A program made the position numbers and the translations under genes. Below are positions 1 through 9,595 of a stretch of DNA of 64,000 bases, in pieces. The stretch is taken from positions 310,001 to 374,000 of the forward strand of contig JAFIEV010000017.1 of NCBI GenBank assembly GCA_020832305.1, read 5' to 3'. The notes under the pieces are model-generated. The model made no database searches. It saw only the letters and a program-made list of their open reading frames with translations, and had not been told where the DNA came from. Position 1 is the first letter of the stretch; every line of letters starts with the position of its first letter. The DNA is from Cyclobacteriaceae bacterium. Lineage in GTDB: Bacteria > Bacteroidota > Bacteroidia > Cytophagales > Cyclobacteriaceae.

Positions 1-86
1 CCAAAAGAGTAGAAGGTATGTACGATGCGTTTAAAAACGACCCGGTTGTTTATCCATTAATTCAGAAAATTCAAGCACTTCAATAA
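1..86 (+). CDS. TRAP transporter substrate-binding protein (DctP family), C-terminal end only
   Basis: Open frame entering from the left edge (codons in phase with base 3) and ending in TAA at 84-86. Only about 27 residues are visible, ending YPLIQKIQALQ. The tail alone is not diagnostic. The call rests on position: 20 bases downstream lie the small and large membrane subunits of a TRAP transporter, and in Bacteroidota the periplasmic solute receptor usually comes first in such operons. Substrate cannot be told from this fragment. Confidence 0.55.
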   Translation, partial: KRVEGMYDAFKNDPVVYPLIQKIQALQ

Positions 87-106
87 AAACACAAAAAATT
101 GTCAAA

Positions 107-574
107 ATGATGGAAGAGAAAATTAATAAATACCTGGCCAATTTTTTGGTGTTTCTGATGGCTGCCATGGTATTGAATGTATTATTACAGGTAGCGGCCC
201 GTTTTCTGGGCATTGCAGTTCCTTTTACTGAAGAGTTGGCAGGTTATCTTTTGGTATGGGTTGGTGTTTTGGGAGCAGCCTATGCAACAGGACAAAAATT
301 ACACCTTGCCATTGATTTGCTCCCCCGGAAATTAGATGAAAAGAAGCAAAAGAAGGTTAATGTCATAGTAAATATTATTGTGATTATCTTCGCGTTTTTT
401 ACAATGGTCGTCGGTGGGCTAAATCTTGTATATATCACCCTCTCTTTGAAACAATACTCACCGGTAATGGAAATACCTAAAGGGATTATTTACATGGTAA
501 TACCTTTAAGTGGTTTGCTGATAATCTATTTCAGCATTCTGAACATGAGACAAAATCCCTATAACAAATACTAG
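107..574 (+). CDS. dctQ: TRAP transporter small permease, DctQ type
   Basis: A 155-residue inner-membrane protein with four predicted hydrophobic helices (about residues 12-32, 47-63, 85-105, 126-146), the size and topology of DctQ, the small membrane subunit of tripartite ATP-independent periplasmic transporters. The segment PFTEELAGYLLVWVG near residues 39-53 matches the conserved E-rich entry to the second helix in this family. It works with the large subunit encoded 14 bases downstream to import an organic acid or sugar acid, driven by an ion gradient. Two ATG codons in tandem (107 and 110) are both possible starts. Confidence 0.9.
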   Translation: MMEEKINKYLANFLVFLMAAMVLNVLLQVAARFLGIAVPFTEELAGYLLVWVGVLGAAYATGQKLHLAIDLLPRKLDEKKQKKVNVIVNIIVIIFAFFTMVVGGLNLVYITLSLKQYSPVMEIPKGIIYMVIPLSGLLIIYFSILNMRQNPYNKY

Positions 575-588
575 AAAAAAGAAATAAG

Positions 589-1893
589 ATGGACTACCTT
601 GAAGTAATAGTACTGGTTGTGAGCTTTGTAGCCTTGTTGGCCATTGGTGTACCCATAGCCTATAGTATAGGGTTATCAACGGTTATCACAATGCTGGTAA
701 GCATTATGCCAATGCCGGCTTTTACAACCATATCACAAAGAATGGCAACAGGTTTAGACAGTTTTGCCTTGCTGGCCATTCCTTTTTTTATATTGGCAGG
801 CCAGCTGATGAACAGTGGTGGTATTGCGCATAGACTAATTGAATTTGCCAAAGTTCTGGTGGGCCCTATCCCCGGAGGACTGGCATTTGTCAATATTGTG
901 GCCAATATGCTTTTTGGGGCTATTAGTGGATCGGCGGCGGCTTCGGCATCTGCCATTGGGGGCTTTATGCATTCGCGCATGGTTAAAGAAGGATATGATG
1001 CGAGTTATGCGGCCGCTGTGAATATAACATCTTCAACTACAGGGCTGATAATCCCTCCCAGTAATGTACTCATCGTTTATGCACTTGCGGCAGGTGGGGT
1101 TGGGGTTTCCATAGGGGCACTTTTTCTGGCAGGTTATCTGCCGGGAATTTTACTTGGTCTGGGCTTAATGGCCGTTACAGGTACGATTGCCGTCAGAAGA
1201 AAATATCCAACGGCCGAGCCGGTTCCTTTTAGAACTGCTGTTGTTAAACTGCTGGACGCTTTCCCAAGTCTATTGTTATTATTTATTGTGATAGGCGGAA
1301 TTGTAGTTGGTATATTTACCGCAACAGAAGCCAGTGCCGTAGCTGTTTTGTACACATTTATTCTAAGTGTTTTTATTTACAAAGAGGTAAAGTTTAAAGA
1401 TCTCAGAGGGATATTTTTAAGTACCATTAATACTACAGCCATAGTAATGCTGCTCATCGCAACTTCTATAGGAATGTCCTGGGTAATGTCTTATGAAAAC
1501 ATTCCGCAAACTGTAAGTGATACGCTTATGAGTTTTGGGGAAAGCAAAGTCACGGTGTTACTTATAATCAATGCCATTCTTCTGTTTGTAGGGATCTTTA
1601 TGGATATGACACCAGCCGTTTTGATTTTTACTCCCATTTTTCTTCCTGTAGTGATGACGCTGGGTCTCGATCCGGTGCATTTTGGCATTATGATGGTGAT
1701 GAACTTGAGTATAGGTTTATGTACACCTCCCGTAGGCAGTATTTTGTTTATTGGTTGCAGTGTTGGTAAGATAGGTATAGAAAAGGTTATTAAACCTTTA
1801 ATACCAATGTATATAGCCATGATCGCTGTGTTGTTAATAGTAACTTATGTGCCATGGATTTCCATGTGGCTACCCAGGGTATTTGGCTTTTAA
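589..1893 (+). CDS. dctM: TRAP transporter large permease, DctM type
   Basis: A 434-residue, very hydrophobic protein with about twelve membrane helices, the usual length of DctM/SiaM large subunits. Family hallmarks are visible: the glycine/alanine/serine-rich GAISGSAAASASAIGGF stretch near residues 111-127, the following IIPPSN motif, and near the C-terminus the repeat-like GLCTPPVGSILF. It forms the transport channel with DctQ. The gene ends the operon; after its stop there are about 200 bases before the next start. The substrate is unknown. The rhamnosidase gene nearby makes a uronate or sugar-acid substrate conceivable, but this is only inference. Confidence 0.93.
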   Translation: MDYLEVIVLVVSFVALLAIGVPIAYSIGLSTVITMLVSIMPMPAFTTISQRMATGLDSFALLAIPFFILAGQLMNSGGIAHRLIEFAKVLVGPIPGGLAFVNIVANMLFGAISGSAAASASAIGGFMHSRMVKEGYDASYAAAVNITSSTTGLIIPPSNVLIVYALAAGGVGVSIGALFLAGYLPGILLGLGLMAVTGTIAVRRKYPTAEPVPFRTAVVKLLDAFPSLLLLFIVIGGIVVGIFTATEASAVAVLYTFILSVFIYKEVKFKDLRGIFLSTINTTAIVMLLIATSIGMSWVMSYENIPQTVSDTLMSFGESKVTVLLIINAILLFVGIFMDMTPAVLIFTPIFLPVVMTLGLDPVHFGIMMVMNLSIGLCTPPVGSILFIGCSVGKIGIEKVIKPLIPMYIAMIAVLLIVTYVPWISMWLPRVFGF

Positions 1894-2093
1894 ACCATTA
1901 AAAAAACTTTGATTTCGTTCGTTTTTCTTGCATTGTACAAGGCTTAGCTATTTTTGACCATTATTCTGTTGTTCTCTGTATATCTTTACGAAGATGTTAA
2001 TAGCGGGGTAACAATTTGATTATTCACCAGCTGTTTAAAAATTGCATTTGGGTGAAGGAGAATAATACTAAATTAGTTACAGGGGAGTATACT

Positions 2094-2516
2094 ATGAAGG
2101 AACAAATAATTGAGCTTGATTTTTTGGAGTTACAATATGATCATGAGCTTGATGCGCTTATTGCAATTTGGAAGAAATCAGCTTGTGATGAGGAGATACA
2201 TATTGCATTCAGTGAAATTTTGCAGGCGTTTCAAATATATCGTGCAAATAATTATATCTGTGAGGTTCATTATGAATTGCAAAACTACGGCCGCTTTCAG
2301 GAATGGATACTCAATGATTTAATTCCGAAGGCAGTAGAGATCGGTATGTTACGTCTGGCAGCAGTAGGTTGCCGGGCAACCATAAGCAGGTATTTCATGT
2401 GTTCAGACTACAGAAGCGTAGTGACGCCAAGGGGGACTTTTATTTTAAAATGCTTTGAAGATGTCATTGAAGCAGAAAGCTGGATAAAGACATTTAATAT
2501 CCAGCTTACTGCTTAA
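2094..2516 (+). CDS. conserved hypothetical protein, possible STAS/SpoIIAA-like fold
   Basis: A 140-residue soluble protein from ATG 2094. That start is preferred over an in-frame upstream codon at 2016 because AGGGGAG (2081-2087) sits 6 bases before it and the upstream extension looks like non-coding sequence. It has no signal peptide or membrane helix. The arrangement (beta strand with acidic residues, long helix, YFMCSDYRSVVTPRGTFIL near the C-terminus, then an F-E-D-x-x-x-A-E-S-W-I helix) resembles small STAS/SpoIIAA-like proteins common in Bacteroidota, but I do not recognise it with confidence. It stands alone, convergent with the rhamnosidase gene that ends 6 bases away. Confidence 0.6.
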   Translation: MKEQIIELDFLELQYDHELDALIAIWKKSACDEEIHIAFSEILQAFQIYRANNYICEVHYELQNYGRFQEWILNDLIPKAVEIGMLRLAAVGCRATISRYFMCSDYRSVVTPRGTFILKCFEDVIEAESWIKTFNIQLTA

Positions 2517-2522
2517 ACTAAG

Positions 2523-5330
2523 TCAGAAGGGCTTCATTTGAAACTGGTATTTTCCTGAGCCGGTTTGAAAAATGGCAAATTGTTTTTCATTACGCAGAAA
2601 TTTGACGCCCTCTGAACTCCCGCCCACTTTGCCATTTCTGTAGATACGGTTACCAGATTCAAAAATTTCTATCCGGGGGTTTGCAGGGATAGGGATATAA
2701 ATTTCGGCATTCATGTTTCCAGGCACTTCAATGTGGTAACTAACTGCCTGTTCATCGATTCTGCTCCATTCACTTACAATTTTTCCTCTTACAGATTCAT
2801 GAAAGGTTTTCACGTAATCCAGATTAGCAACCGGTAATGGGCGTATATGAACTTTATCAAATCCCCGTGCGTCGGGTGATGGATTTATACCCCCGAGACC
2901 TCTGAAAAACCATTCACTTACTGAGCCAAACATAGGGTGGTTCCAAGAAGTTTCCTCGTGATAAGCCCAGCGTTCCCACAAAGTAGTTGCGCCATTGTCA
3001 AACATATATTTAAAGCCGGGGAAATCATTTTGAGTTACCATTTCATAAGCGATGTTGTTTTTATCGTAATGACGCAACACATCAAAGAGGTATTTGGTGC
3101 TGAATATACCGGTAGAAAAATGCCGGTTTTTATCTTCAATCGCATTTAAAAATACACTGAGCACTGCCTCTTCGTCTTCTTGGGGGAATAAACCGTGATA
3201 AAGGGCAAAAGACTGGGTGATTTGGGTAGATTTTTGATCGAAATGGCCGTTTCCCCGATAGAATTTGTTGATAAATGCTTTTTTGATATCAGAAGCAAGC
3301 TTTGAATAGGTTTCGGCATCATCATTTTTCCCGGTTATCGTGGCAAACTCCGAAAGCAATGAAACTGCCTGGTAATAAAAAGCTGCTGCGTTCAGGGCTT
3401 CAGGTTTAGTGTCAAGACATTCATGGTCGCCTATACAATGCAATATTAAATTATCGACAGCTTTACTTTTCAGGAACTCAACCATGCTTTTAACCACAGG
3501 GTACTGTTGATTTACAAAATCTTTGTCTCCATAAAACAAATAAATTTGTTTTAGAATAAATGGATGGGCCAACTGCCAGCCAACAGGCCCGGTTCCATCT
3601 CCGAACCCTTTTGATTGGATACCAACGTAAGGGGCGGTTTCAGTAAGGCCTCCACTTTCCCGGGCATCATCTTCAAAATCAATAACAGTTTTCTTGTAGA
3701 AATTGACCATGTCAAAATTGTAAATAAAGGCCTCACCAGCTGTAACGATATCTCCGCCATAGCCAAACTTTTCCCTGGCCGGGCAGTCAGACTGAACACT
3801 GAAAACATTACTCAGAAAAGTCCAGAGTGTTGCCTCCTGTATGCGGTTGAGAAGTGTATCTGAGCTTTCGAAGTATCCTGCACTTTGGAGGTCGGCGTTT
3901 ATTCTGATTCCTGTAATGTCTTCAGACTTCAACTCACCCGGGTAGCCACTGATTTCAACAAATTGAAAACCGTGAAATGCAAATTGATGCTGAAAAGTCT
4001 GATCACCTTCTTTACATATATACATGCCTTCCTGGTAAGCGGTTGGGGGTGCCCCTGGTCCCCCACTTGAACCCCATTTTTCTTTAATTTGACCTGCCGC
4101 CGTTGTATATCCGTTGACTCTGCCATTTTCATGAAGCAATTCTCCAAATTTAAAAGTAAGGGTGTCCCCTTCAGATGCACGGAGTTGAAGTTGTAACCAA
4201 CCAGCAAAATTTTGCCCAAAATCCACAATATATACGCCATTTTCCAGCATCTGTATAGTTTTGGGTTTTAAGGTTTTTGTGATGCGGTTTGGGGGTATCA
4301 TTTGTGCCAGTAATTTGCCCTTTGGGCCGGAAGCCAGACTGGCATTCTGCCAATGTTCGTCTGAAAATCCGGGAATTTCCCAACCGGGTTGTTCTTTTCT
4401 TGCGTCATATACTTCTCCCAGATAAATGTTATTTTTGAGCAGAGGGCCGATATGTGTTTTCCAGCTTTCATCCGTAACAATAATGTTTCTGCTTCCATCG
4501 CTGTATTCAAGGTGAAGTTCTGCGATGCATACTGGTTGTCCAATGGTAAGAAACTCCCTTAAATTAAACTTCCTGAATAATGCCATAGGCAGGGGATTGT
4601 ACCATCCATTACCAAGCTGAATGCCCATTACATTATCACCGTTTTGTAAAAGAGTACTTACATCATAGGTACTATACATTACTCTGTTGGCATATTGTGT
4701 CCATGCCGGGTGAAGCACATCATCTGAAACAAGTTTTCCATTTATTCTTGCTGAATAATATCCCAAACCTGAAATGTAAAGCCGTGCTTTTTTAATGTTT
4801 TTTTCAATTTCAAAGTTTTTGCGAAACAGCGGGGCAGGGATTACTTCGTAAAATTCCTCACTTTCTTGCGGCGCTTCAGAGCCATCACTTATCCATTTTG
4901 CCTGCCATGACGCTTGCCCGGTAAAAGCGGTTTCAAACCAGGCAATTTCACTCCAAAGGCTTTCTTTTCCGTTCTGATTCCAGATTTTTACTTTCCAGAA
5001 ATAACGGGTAAATGGATCGGTCTCGAATGGAATTTTAATATTTAATTGCTCATTAGAGCTAATTTTACCACTGTTCCAAACTTCTTTTTCATCCAATTCA
5101 GGATTGTCATTATATACTATTAATTGATAAGCTGATTGAAAAATGTTCCTGTCATCACCCTCAATTTCCCATGATAAAGCAGGATTTGGCACATCTATAC
5201 CCAGGGGATTTACCATATATTCTGTCTTAAGATTGACCGAGCGAAATTGTGCAGGACGACTGCACCCGATTAAAAATATCCCAAGGTATATGACACATAT
5301 TAATTTATGTGGTTTCAAAAAATTTATCAT
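2523..5330 (-). CDS. alpha-L-rhamnosidase, GH78 family, lipoprotein
   Basis: A 935-residue secreted enzyme removing terminal alpha-L-rhamnose from glycans or glycosides. The N-terminus is a lipoprotein signal with lipobox LIGC (Cys23), so it is likely anchored in the outer membrane or periplasm. Domain order fits GH78: an N-terminal fibronectin-like region (about 35-135), a jelly-roll Bac_rhamnosid_N domain (about 165-335), a central beta domain (about 350-480), the (alpha/alpha)6 catalytic domain (about 485-830) and a C-terminal beta domain. The general-acid motif DCPAREKFGYGGD lies at 515-527 (Glu520) and the second catalytic region ATTLWERW at 781-788 (Glu786). No SusC/SusD pair is adjacent, so it is not in an ordinary polysaccharide utilization locus. 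Confidence 0.93.
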   Translation of the reverse strand: MINFLKPHKLICVIYLGIFLIGCSRPAQFRSVNLKTEYMVNPLGIDVPNPALSWEIEGDDRNIFQSAYQLIVYNDNPELDEKEVWNSGKISSNEQLNIKIPFETDPFTRYFWKVKIWNQNGKESLWSEIAWFETAFTGQASWQAKWISDGSEAPQESEEFYEVIPAPLFRKNFEIEKNIKKARLYISGLGYYSARINGKLVSDDVLHPAWTQYANRVMYSTYDVSTLLQNGDNVMGIQLGNGWYNPLPMALFRKFNLREFLTIGQPVCIAELHLEYSDGSRNIIVTDESWKTHIGPLLKNNIYLGEVYDARKEQPGWEIPGFSDEHWQNASLASGPKGKLLAQMIPPNRITKTLKPKTIQMLENGVYIVDFGQNFAGWLQLQLRASEGDTLTFKFGELLHENGRVNGYTTAAGQIKEKWGSSGGPGAPPTAYQEGMYICKEGDQTFQHQFAFHGFQFVEISGYPGELKSEDITGIRINADLQSAGYFESSDTLLNRIQEATLWTFLSNVFSVQSDCPAREKFGYGGDIVTAGEAFIYNFDMVNFYKKTVIDFEDDARESGGLTETAPYVGIQSKGFGDGTGPVGWQLAHPFILKQIYLFYGDKDFVNQQYPVVKSMVEFLKSKAVDNLILHCIGDHECLDTKPEALNAAAFYYQAVSLLSEFATITGKNDDAETYSKLASDIKKAFINKFYRGNGHFDQKSTQITQSFALYHGLFPQEDEEAVLSVFLNAIEDKNRHFSTGIFSTKYLFDVLRHYDKNNIAYEMVTQNDFPGFKYMFDNGATTLWERWAYHEETSWNHPMFGSVSEWFFRGLGGINPSPDARGFDKVHIRPLPVANLDYVKTFHESVRGKIVSEWSRIDEQAVSYHIEVPGNMNAEIYIPIPANPRIEIFESGNRIYRNGKVGGSSEGVKFLRNEKQFAIFQTGSGKYQFQMKPF

Positions 5331-5672
5331 AGTATTATCAATTTGCTGAATTCGAAATTACGAAACCCTGGCCAATTTATATTCTAATTATTGCCTTTTC
5401 AATTTTATTTTTTAACATTACCATAATAATTATTTGCGCAAATGTTGATTATTTTGGAAAATATTTTTTAGCTTAAGCCCGGATTTTATAAATGTAAATT
5501 TGCAGTTATAGCAGACAAAAACTTTGAAAACCTGAAATAACTAAATCATTTCCCAACATTAGCCACTTTGTAACCGTACTATTTTATGATCTTTCAATTC
5601 ATTTTGCCAGGACCCAACTTGCATTGTATTGCTTTCATGAATAGTTATATCAACCATATAATCATTAAATAA
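5331..5672. other. 342-base divergent intergenic region, AT-rich
   Basis: Separates the minus-strand rhamnosidase from the plus-strand NUMOD4/HNH-like gene. The only motif seen is TAAATTTG at 5495-5502, which fits the Bacteroidota -7 consensus TAnnTTTG in the plus direction, but there is no well-spaced TTG upstream. No RNA gene, repeat or coding sequence is apparent. Confidence 0.5.
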
Positions 5673-6602
5673 ATGAAGAAAAAACTTCAGCCAGAGAAGT
5701 GGAAAAAAATTAAATTTCCCGAAGGATTCAAGACAACAGTAAATTATCAAATCAGCAATTATGGCAGAATAAGGAATATCCTGGAAGACGGTTCATTTAA
5801 TATAAAGAAGCCAATTATTCAAAACGGGCAGGTAATATTTAAGTTTACTTTCGCTGAGAAGCACAATGATGGTCAGCGTTTGATATTACATCAAAAGGCC
5901 AGTCATCTGGTAGCAAAGCATTTTCTTTCGAAAGAATATTTTAAAGGTTGCTACGTGGTATGGAAAGATTATAATCGTCTTAATAATTCGTTAGATAATT
6001 TGCTTGTTATGAATGAAAGTGACGGCAGGAGTCATATTGCCCTGGGACGCTACCACCATAAAGATGTGCCTCAGGTAATGATAGAGCCCCCGGCTGAGGA
6101 CGAATTTCGAAAAGACCAGGAGGATGAAGCGCGTTTTAAAAAAGTAGAATATGATGATGATTATTTTAAAACCCTTGATTATCTGCCCAATTATGAAATA
6201 AATCGTCATGGTATAATACGTCGCGCTGTAGAACCATTTAAAGGCAAAGTGATTAAGCCCAGATTACATCCGAGTGGCTTTCTTTTTTGTGACCTCAAAT
6301 ATAAAAACAAACGCTTTACGGTGTATCCGCACAAAGAGGTGGCCCGGCATTGGAATATAAATGTCATGCCTGAAATAAGAACGGTGGTAAGCCATATAGA
6401 TGGAGATCTGACAAATAATTCTTCGGATAATCTGGAATGGACAACCCCTCAGGAATCTGCTCAGATCACCAAAAACCATCAAAAAATTAATTATAAAAAA
6501 ATTTGGGAGAAGAGAAGGAAACTCTATGGTAGTACCGGAAGGTCTGACGGCAAAAAATCGAAGGTTTATAAACCGTCTGAATCCCAAAAAAACCGTTCAT
6601 AG
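5673..6602 (+). CDS. protein with two tandem NUMOD4/HNH-like units
   Basis: 309 residues with no signal peptide. The same two-part pattern occurs twice. Unit 1: EKWKKI...YQISNYGRIRNI (residues 8-36), typical of NUMOD4, followed by an HNH-like core VWKDYNRLNNSLDNL (96-110) in which the catalytic His is replaced by Trp/Lys. Unit 2: YLPNYEINRHGIIRR (170-184), then VSHIDGDLTNNSSDNLEW (239-256), where His241, Asp243, Asn249 and Asn253 fit an intact HNH core. NUMOD4/HNH proteins are mostly phage or homing-type nucleases that bind and nick DNA. Here the gene is free-standing and flanking genes are intact. The C-terminal 40 residues are lysine/arginine-rich. Nuclease activity is inference; the duplication is plain from the sequence. 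Confidence 0.75.
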   Translation: MKKKLQPEKWKKIKFPEGFKTTVNYQISNYGRIRNILEDGSFNIKKPIIQNGQVIFKFTFAEKHNDGQRLILHQKASHLVAKHFLSKEYFKGCYVVWKDYNRLNNSLDNLLVMNESDGRSHIALGRYHHKDVPQVMIEPPAEDEFRKDQEDEARFKKVEYDDDYFKTLDYLPNYEINRHGIIRRAVEPFKGKVIKPRLHPSGFLFCDLKYKNKRFTVYPHKEVARHWNINVMPEIRTVVSHIDGDLTNNSSDNLEWTTPQESAQITKNHQKINYKKIWEKRRKLYGSTGRSDGKKSKVYKPSESQKNRS

Positions 6603-6834
6603 TTTTCTATTAAAAAGTGGAAGATATTAAATATGTTTTTAATCAATTAATTCGTTACTTTTATAACCAGTTATATGTAAGGCACTCGGAGATCAGGGGA
6701 CTAGGGGAGATTTGTATTGTTGCAAGGCAGTGGCGCTTAATATTTCAAAATATTTTCCATTACAGAAATTGCCACCAATCAGCCTTCAGCAATTAGAGTA
6801 AGTTAGGCAGTAAACAGTATGAAATTATTTTCAA

Positions 6835-8202
6835 ATGAAAAAGAGAATTATTGTCCCCCTGGTGGTACTTGCCATTGCCATTGCAGGATTTGTCATTTTT
6901 AAGATTGACCGTGAGGCAGATTCCAGTGATATCATACTCCCCGTTAGCAAGGGAAGATTTATCATCGATATCGTAACAACAGGTGATTTACAGGCAAAAA
7001 ATTCCATTGAAATTATGGGCCCTGCCCGGTTAAGGGATTTCAGGATTTATAATTTATCTATTCAAAATATCGTAGATGAAGGCACCGAAGTCAGGAAAGG
7101 ACAATGGATAGCCTCACTGGATATGTCTGAGTTTAAAAGTAAGCTACAGGATGAGGAGCTCAACCTCGAAAAACGGCAGTCTCAATTTATACAAACCCAG
7201 CTGGATACCACACTAACACTAAGACAGGCCAGGGATGAGCTCATCAATTTAAAATTTGCAGTTGAGGAGATGGAAATTAAACTGGAGCAATCGCGGTTTG
7301 AACCTCCGGCCACCATAAAACAGGCTGAAATTGACCTCGATAAGTCCAAACGGGCATATCAGCAGGCCCGGGAAAACTACTTCATAAAAACCGACCAGAG
7401 TAAGGCAAAAATGCAGGAGGTGGCGGCAGAACTACGAAAAACTCAAAGGGAGTATAATAGTATGCAGGAGCTTTTATCGGCATTTACCATACAAGCCCCG
7501 GAACCAGGTATGGTGATTTATACAAAAGGATGGGACGGGAAGCCAATTAAGGCAGGTTCACAGATCAGTACCTGGAATCCCGTTGTGGCTACTCTACCCG
7601 ACCTCACTACCATGTTATCAAAAACATACATCAATGAAGTTGATGTGCGTAAAATAAAAGAGGGTCAACGTGTAGAGGTTGGTCTGGATGCATTTCCTGA
7701 AAAAAGACTAGCAGGTAGCGTTATCCGTGTCGCCAATGTAGGGGAGCAAAGGCCCAATTCAGATTCAAAAGTTTTTGAAGCGACCGTGGAAATTGAAGGT
7801 ACAGATCCCTTGCTCAGACCGGCTATGACTACCAGCAATAGAATAATAATTGATGAAATTGATAACGTTTTATTTGTTCCGCTGGAATGCCTTCATAATA
7901 AAGACGATACAATCACTTTTGTATATAGGCGGGCCGGGATAAACGCAGTTAAACAAGAGGTTCAATTGGGTGCAGTTAACTCCAATGAAGCCATTATTCT
8001 GGCCGGTTTAAGTGAAGGTGACAGGGTGTATTTGTCGGTGCCCAGGGGGATGGAGAATAAAGAGATTGCAATGTTACCTGAATTAGATGGTAAAAGAGAC
8101 CGGAATAAGCAACGTGAAGAAGAAGTTGAAAGAAAAGACACACAAGGGCCCTCAGCTTCCGGTGAAAGGCGGGGTGGCAGAGAAAGGCCCCCGAGAAATT
8201 AA
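6835..8202 (+). CDS. periplasmic adaptor (membrane fusion) protein, HlyD/MacA type
   Basis: 455 residues. One membrane-spanning segment (about 5-22) is followed by a periplasmic region with the usual adaptor plan: half-lipoyl segment containing a G-T-E-V-R-K-G-Q-W motif (about 81-92), a long helical hairpin (about 100-220), the second lipoyl half with IQAPEPGMVIY, a beta-barrel domain and a membrane-proximal domain. The C-terminal 45 residues are charged and probably disordered. It should bridge the inner-membrane permease encoded 31 bases downstream and the TolC-like outer-membrane channel encoded after that. The cargo is unknown: macrolides, lipids and peptides are all handled by relatives. 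Confidence 0.9.
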   Translation: MKKRIIVPLVVLAIAIAGFVIFKIDREADSSDIILPVSKGRFIIDIVTTGDLQAKNSIEIMGPARLRDFRIYNLSIQNIVDEGTEVRKGQWIASLDMSEFKSKLQDEELNLEKRQSQFIQTQLDTTLTLRQARDELINLKFAVEEMEIKLEQSRFEPPATIKQAEIDLDKSKRAYQQARENYFIKTDQSKAKMQEVAAELRKTQREYNSMQELLSAFTIQAPEPGMVIYTKGWDGKPIKAGSQISTWNPVVATLPDLTTMLSKTYINEVDVRKIKEGQRVEVGLDAFPEKRLAGSVIRVANVGEQRPNSDSKVFEATVEIEGTDPLLRPAMTTSNRIIIDEIDNVLFVPLECLHNKDDTITFVYRRAGINAVKQEVQLGAVNSNEAIILAGLSEGDRVYLSVPRGMENKEIAMLPELDGKRDRNKQREEEVERKDTQGPSASGERRGGRERPPRN

Positions 8203-8233
8203 CCGGCTTCTTTACCATTGATGATTTCGCAAC

Positions 8234-9595
8234 ATGATACCTGAAAAATTTTTAGCAAATTTCTACATCGCCTTTGAAGCTGTACTGGCCAATAAATTGC
8301 GCTCTATGCTTACAGCATTGGGGATCATTTTTGGTGTTGCTGCGGTAATTGCCATGCTTGCCATAGGAAATGGCGCCCAACAGGAAATTTTAGAACAGAT
8401 CAGATTGGTAGGTGTCAATAATATAGTTATTGAACCCATTGTAGAACAGACAGAGGAAAACCTTGATGAGTCATCAACAGGTCAGGAAAAAAAGAAATTT
8501 TCACCCGGCCTCACTCTCCTGGATGCCGAATCCATTAGAAAAGTAGTTCCAGGCATCGAAAGGATAAGCCCTGAGATAGTCCTTGATACCTATATAATGA
8601 AGGGTGGCATTAGACGTTCAGCCAAATTGGTAGGGGTGGAGCCCAATTATTTTGAGCTTACCAATTTTCAATTGGCTTCAGGTAATATGTTTTCAGAGCA
8701 TCAGCTGATAAAAGGAGAACCTGTTTGCATAATTGGAAAAAGCATTAGTACCCGGTTTTTTCCTTCCGAAAACCCCATAGGAAAACATGTGAAATGCGGA
8801 CCTCACTGGTTGTTAATTATCGGAGTTTTGGAAGAACGCGTCATTTCAGAAAGCAGCATTTCAAAACTGGGTATCAGAGATTTTAACATGGACGTATACA
8901 CGCCGGTCAATACCGTTTTAATGCGATATGAAAATAGAGCGAGGATTACAAAAACGCAGCTGGAGTCGAGAAATCGTCCCAGCAGGGGATTTGTGGTTAT
9001 TGGCCCATCTGATGACGAATCTTCCAAAAAGGTAATTGAAAATTATCACCAGATCGATCGACTTGTTATTCAGGTAGCTGAAACAGATTTGCTCAGCCCG
9101 GTGGCCGAAATTGTTTCCCGCCTGCTGGAGCGAAGGCATTATGGAATGATCGACTATGAAATTACCATTCCTGAATTATTGTTAAAACAGCAGCAGCGAA
9201 CCAAAAGTATTTTTAACTTTGTGCTGGGAGCCATCGCGGGTATATCGCTTTTGGTTGGAGGGATTGGTATAATGAACATCATGCTGGCCTCTGTTATGGA
9301 AAGAATCAAAGAAATAGGCCTGAGATTATCCATCGGAGCAAAAAAGCAGGATATCATTATGCAGTTTTTAAGTGAAGCGGTGATGATAAGTGTCAGCGGT
9401 GGCATAATAGGGGTAATCCTGGGTATATTATTAGCTATTGGAGTAGCCAGGTTTGCGGAAATTCCAACCATTATATCGTTTTCATCTATTGTTTTATCAT
9501 TTGGGGTGGCAGCCACGGTTGGATTGATTTTTGGTATTACACCAGCCAAACGAGCTGCCAGCCAGGATCCTATAACATCCTTGCGTTATGAATAA
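8234..9595 (+). CDS. ABC transporter permease, MacB/FtsX family (no ATPase domain)
   Basis: 453 residues with the four-helix FtsX/MacB topology: one helix near residues 20-42 (LANKLRSMLTALGIIFGVAAV, the canonical entry motif), a large periplasmic MacB_PCD domain (about 45-320), then three helices in the last 130 residues containing MERIKEIGLRLSIGAKKQDI, the coupling-helix motif, and TPAKRAASQDPITSLRYE at the end. Unlike E. coli MacB it has no nucleotide-binding domain, and no separate ATPase gene is present in the operon. The last 8 bases overlap the start of the TolC-like gene, so the two are probably translationally coupled. Confidence 0.9.
   Translation: MIPEKFLANFYIAFEAVLANKLRSMLTALGIIFGVAAVIAMLAIGNGAQQEILEQIRLVGVNNIVIEPIVEQTEENLDESSTGQEKKKFSPGLTLLDAESIRKVVPGIERISPEIVLDTYIMKGGIRRSAKLVGVEPNYFELTNFQLASGNMFSEHQLIKGEPVCIIGKSISTRFFPSENPIGKHVKCGPHWLLIIGVLEERVISESSISKLGIRDFNMDVYTPVNTVLMRYENRARITKTQLESRNRPSRGFVVIGPSDDESSKKVIENYHQIDRLVIQVAETDLLSPVAEIVSRLLERRHYGMIDYEITIPELLLKQQQRTKSIFNFVLGAIAGISLLVGGIGIMNIMLASVMERIKEIGLRLSIGAKKQDIIMQFLSEAVMISVSGGIIGVILGILLAIGVARFAEIPTIISFSSIVLSFGVAATVGLIFGITPAKRAASQDPITSLRYE

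Noticed and set aside
2016-2093. Upstream start for the small protein after the TRAP operon
   Set aside because: The extension does not look coding and AGGGGAG sits correctly before ATG 2094.
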